DNA from: Atopobiaceae bacterium
Lineage (GTDB): Bacteria > Actinomycetota > Coriobacteriia > Coriobacteriales > Atopobiaceae
Length of the DNA stretch: 7,918 bases
Assembly: GCA_017510875.1 (NCBI GenBank)
Contig: JAFWLX010000063.1
Span: 1-7,918 of the forward strand
Direction of reading: 5' to 3'
The notes beneath the pieces were generated by a model that was given only the letters and a program-made list of their open reading frames with translations, did not search any database and was not told the origin of the DNA. This document shows positions 7,046 through 7,918 of this stretch, one piece after another. The stretch's first letter is position 1. Each line of letters begins with the position of its first letter. The translations under genes were made by a program, and so were the position numbers.

Positions 7046-7633
7046 TTAGTTGATGCATGCCTGGATCTGCAGCAAAAGCTGTCCCAGATACTGGCCATTG
7101 CGGCAGAGGAAGCGATGGTCGCCTATGGCAAAGAGCGTGCTGTTGCAGGCAAGTTGGGCGTTCTTGAAGTCCTTCCAGTCCATGTGGCCGCACTGTCCGC
7201 GGTCATCACGAAAATAAAGGCCGCCCTGGTCGCAAAGGGCAAAGCCCGCCTTGCAGGTTCCAAAGATGCTGGCGTCTAGGATAAGACGGACCTTCTCGCT
7301 GGCAGGAATCTGGAAGTAGGTACGTGCGGCCTCCTCCTTGGTGGGGATGTAGCGTCCCCACAAGGTCTCGCTTAAGCCGCCGCCGGGCAGCTGGCTCATG
7401 TAGCTCTCAATGAGCTTCTCGAGGCTTGTCGAGAGAGCCTGCGAGCTAGCAGGTGTGCTGGCGGGCGCGCTTGCTGTTGCAGCAGGTTTGGGGCTTTGAG
7501 GGGTTGCTGTCTGGGCAGGCGTGCTGGTAGAAGCATCGACCTTTCCCGGTTTGACGGCTGCGCGCAGCGTGCCGCGCTTCTCGGCGTTGACGTTCTTGAC
7601 CTTGCGAACCCGGCCTTTTTCGTCCTGTTCCAT
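7046..7633 (-). CDS. Uncharacterised cytoplasmic protein with Ala/Pro/Thr-rich linker
   Basis: 195 residues; no family recognised with certainty. Residues 1-31 are basic and charged (MEQDEKGRVRKVKNVN...). Residues about 32-68 are a low-complexity Ala/Pro/Ser/Thr-rich linker. Residues about 69-82 look helical (SLEKLIESYMSQL), and 95-195 look like a small alpha/beta domain. The segment around 113-160 (EKVRLILDASIFGTCKAGFALCDQGGLYFRDD, then MDWKDFKNA; joined fragments) resembles in style a small domain seen in Gram-positive proteins where a 'D-x-S/T-x-FG-x-x-x-x-G-x-x-x-T/C-x-x-G-x-Y' block precedes a 'W/S-x-D-F/L' block, possibly PH-like. That is a recollection of pattern and not a verified hit. 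The C-terminal domain has six cysteines (127, 134, 148, 163, 177, 193). No signal peptide or membrane segment is visible, so it is probably cytoplasmic. The start is supported by AGGAGG at 7640-7645 on the minus strand, 6 bases before ATG. It is the first gene of a probable two-gene operon with the secreted C11 peptidase. Confidence 0.8.
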   Translation of the reverse strand: MEQDEKGRVRKVKNVNAEKRGTLRAAVKPGKVDASTSTPAQTATPQSPKPAATASAPASTPASSQALSTSLEKLIESYMSQLPGGGLSETLWGRYIPTKEEAARTYFQIPASEKVRLILDASIFGTCKAGFALCDQGGLYFRDDRGQCGHMDWKDFKNAQLACNSTLFAIGDHRFLCRNGQYLGQLLLQIQACIN

Positions 7634-7651
7634 GGGTCCCCTCCTCTAAGA

Positions 7652-7680
7652 CGCGCTATGACAATGTTCAATATAGCGCG
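7652..7680. promoter_or_regulatory. Dyad CGCGCTAT/ATAGCGCG overlapping a possible promoter
   Basis: CGCGCTAT at 7652-7659 and ATAGCGCG at 7673-7680 form a perfect 8-bp inverted repeat around 13 bases, centred about 33 bases upstream of the start codon of the 195-residue protein. On the minus strand the sequence TATATT (7675-7670) could be a -10 box, though no good -35 is seen at the right distance. The dyad could be an operator overlapping this promoter or a leader hairpin. It is the only AT-containing, promoter-like stretch in this gap. Confidence 0.35.
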
Positions 7681-7744
7681 ACAAGAGGCAAAAGCGCCGA
7701 AGGGTTTACCATTCTGCCTCGGATGGGGGAGTGGCTGCGGAGCT

Positions 7745-7918
7745 GTAGCGGAAGGGCCATCGGGGGACGCAGCCCCCACAGGCCGGCCCAGCGGCGACCC
7801 TCGGGACGACTTCTGAGGCTGCTCCGCCCGTCGGTGCGTCGGGAGCGAGGACTGTCTGAGGCTGCGAAGCAGCCGAGTTCCGCAGCTGCCGCGCCGTAAG
7901 GGCGGAGCGCTTAGCCGA
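7745..7918. repeat. Second, partial copy of the palindromic element (inverted, cut by window end)
   Basis: Matches the reverse complement of the 4575-4881 element in order: an outer arm from about 7745 sharing GAAGGGC, GGCCGGCC and GACCCTCGGGAC words; then CTGAGGCTGCTCC-g-CCCGTCGG around 7814-7834, with one change against 4790-4808; then an exact 36-bp match at 7874-7909 to 4657-4692. The outer arm and the region 7839-7873 have diverged and contain their own hairpins: GGGGG/CCCCC at 7762-7766 and 7773-7777, and GGCTGC-gaa-GCAGCC at 7860-7874. The expected opposite arm would lie beyond the window. The left border is approximate. Confidence 0.7.

Noticed and set aside
7029..7193. 55-residue N-terminal extension of the C11 peptidase from an ATG at 7193
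   Set aside because: It would overlap the end of the upstream gene and place the lipoprotein signal peptide internally. ATG 7028 has its own GGAGG.
4575..7918. CRISPR array or tRNA/rRNA in the repeat-rich regions
   Set aside because: The repeats are inverted and unevenly spaced, with no regular spacers. No cloverleaf or rRNA-like conserved stretch was seen.

Overview
The window looks like a chromosomal segment of a high-GC (by eye about 55-60%) Gram-positive-type bacterium that uses strong GGAGG/AGGAGG ribosome binding sites. The combination of a short class II UvrA-like protein, a membrane-anchored glycerophosphodiesterase, a clostripain-family (C11) lipoprotein and dense GC-rich palindromic intergenic DNA suggests a host-associated actinobacterium of the Coriobacteriia type (Olsenella/Atopobium/Collinsella-like). 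That placement is inference from gene style and was not tested by any search. No tRNA, rRNA, CRISPR array, transposase or phage gene is visible.

Layout: (i) 1-90, short leader with a possible hairpin. (ii) 91-2631 (+), UvrA-like ATPase of the class that lacks the UvrB-binding domain. (iii) 2654-2703, hairpin between convergent genes, probably a bidirectional terminator. (iv) 2734-4518 (-), multi-pass membrane protein fused to a C-terminal glycerophosphodiester phosphodiesterase domain. (v) 4575-4881, a roughly 307-bp non-coding palindromic element with terminal inverted repeats of about 70 bp (55 bp of them perfectly complementary) and several nested hairpins. (vi) 4896-7028 (-), C11 clostripain-like cysteine peptidase lipoprotein. 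(vii) 7046-7633 (-), unrecognised 195-residue protein that precedes the peptidase in the same operon. (viii) 7745-7918, part of a second, diverged copy of the palindromic element, in the opposite orientation and cut by the window edge.

How the parts relate: the small protein and the C11 lipoprotein are separated by only 17 bp and are almost certainly co-transcribed. Their cassette is bracketed by two oppositely oriented copies of the palindromic element, which share an exact 36-bp core. The diesterase is on the same strand downstream, but the large palindrome separates it and it has its own strong RBS, so it is probably an independent unit. The UvrA-like gene is convergent with the diesterase and independent. 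The most unusual content is the palindromic element family; the protein genes belong to known families apart from the 195-residue protein.
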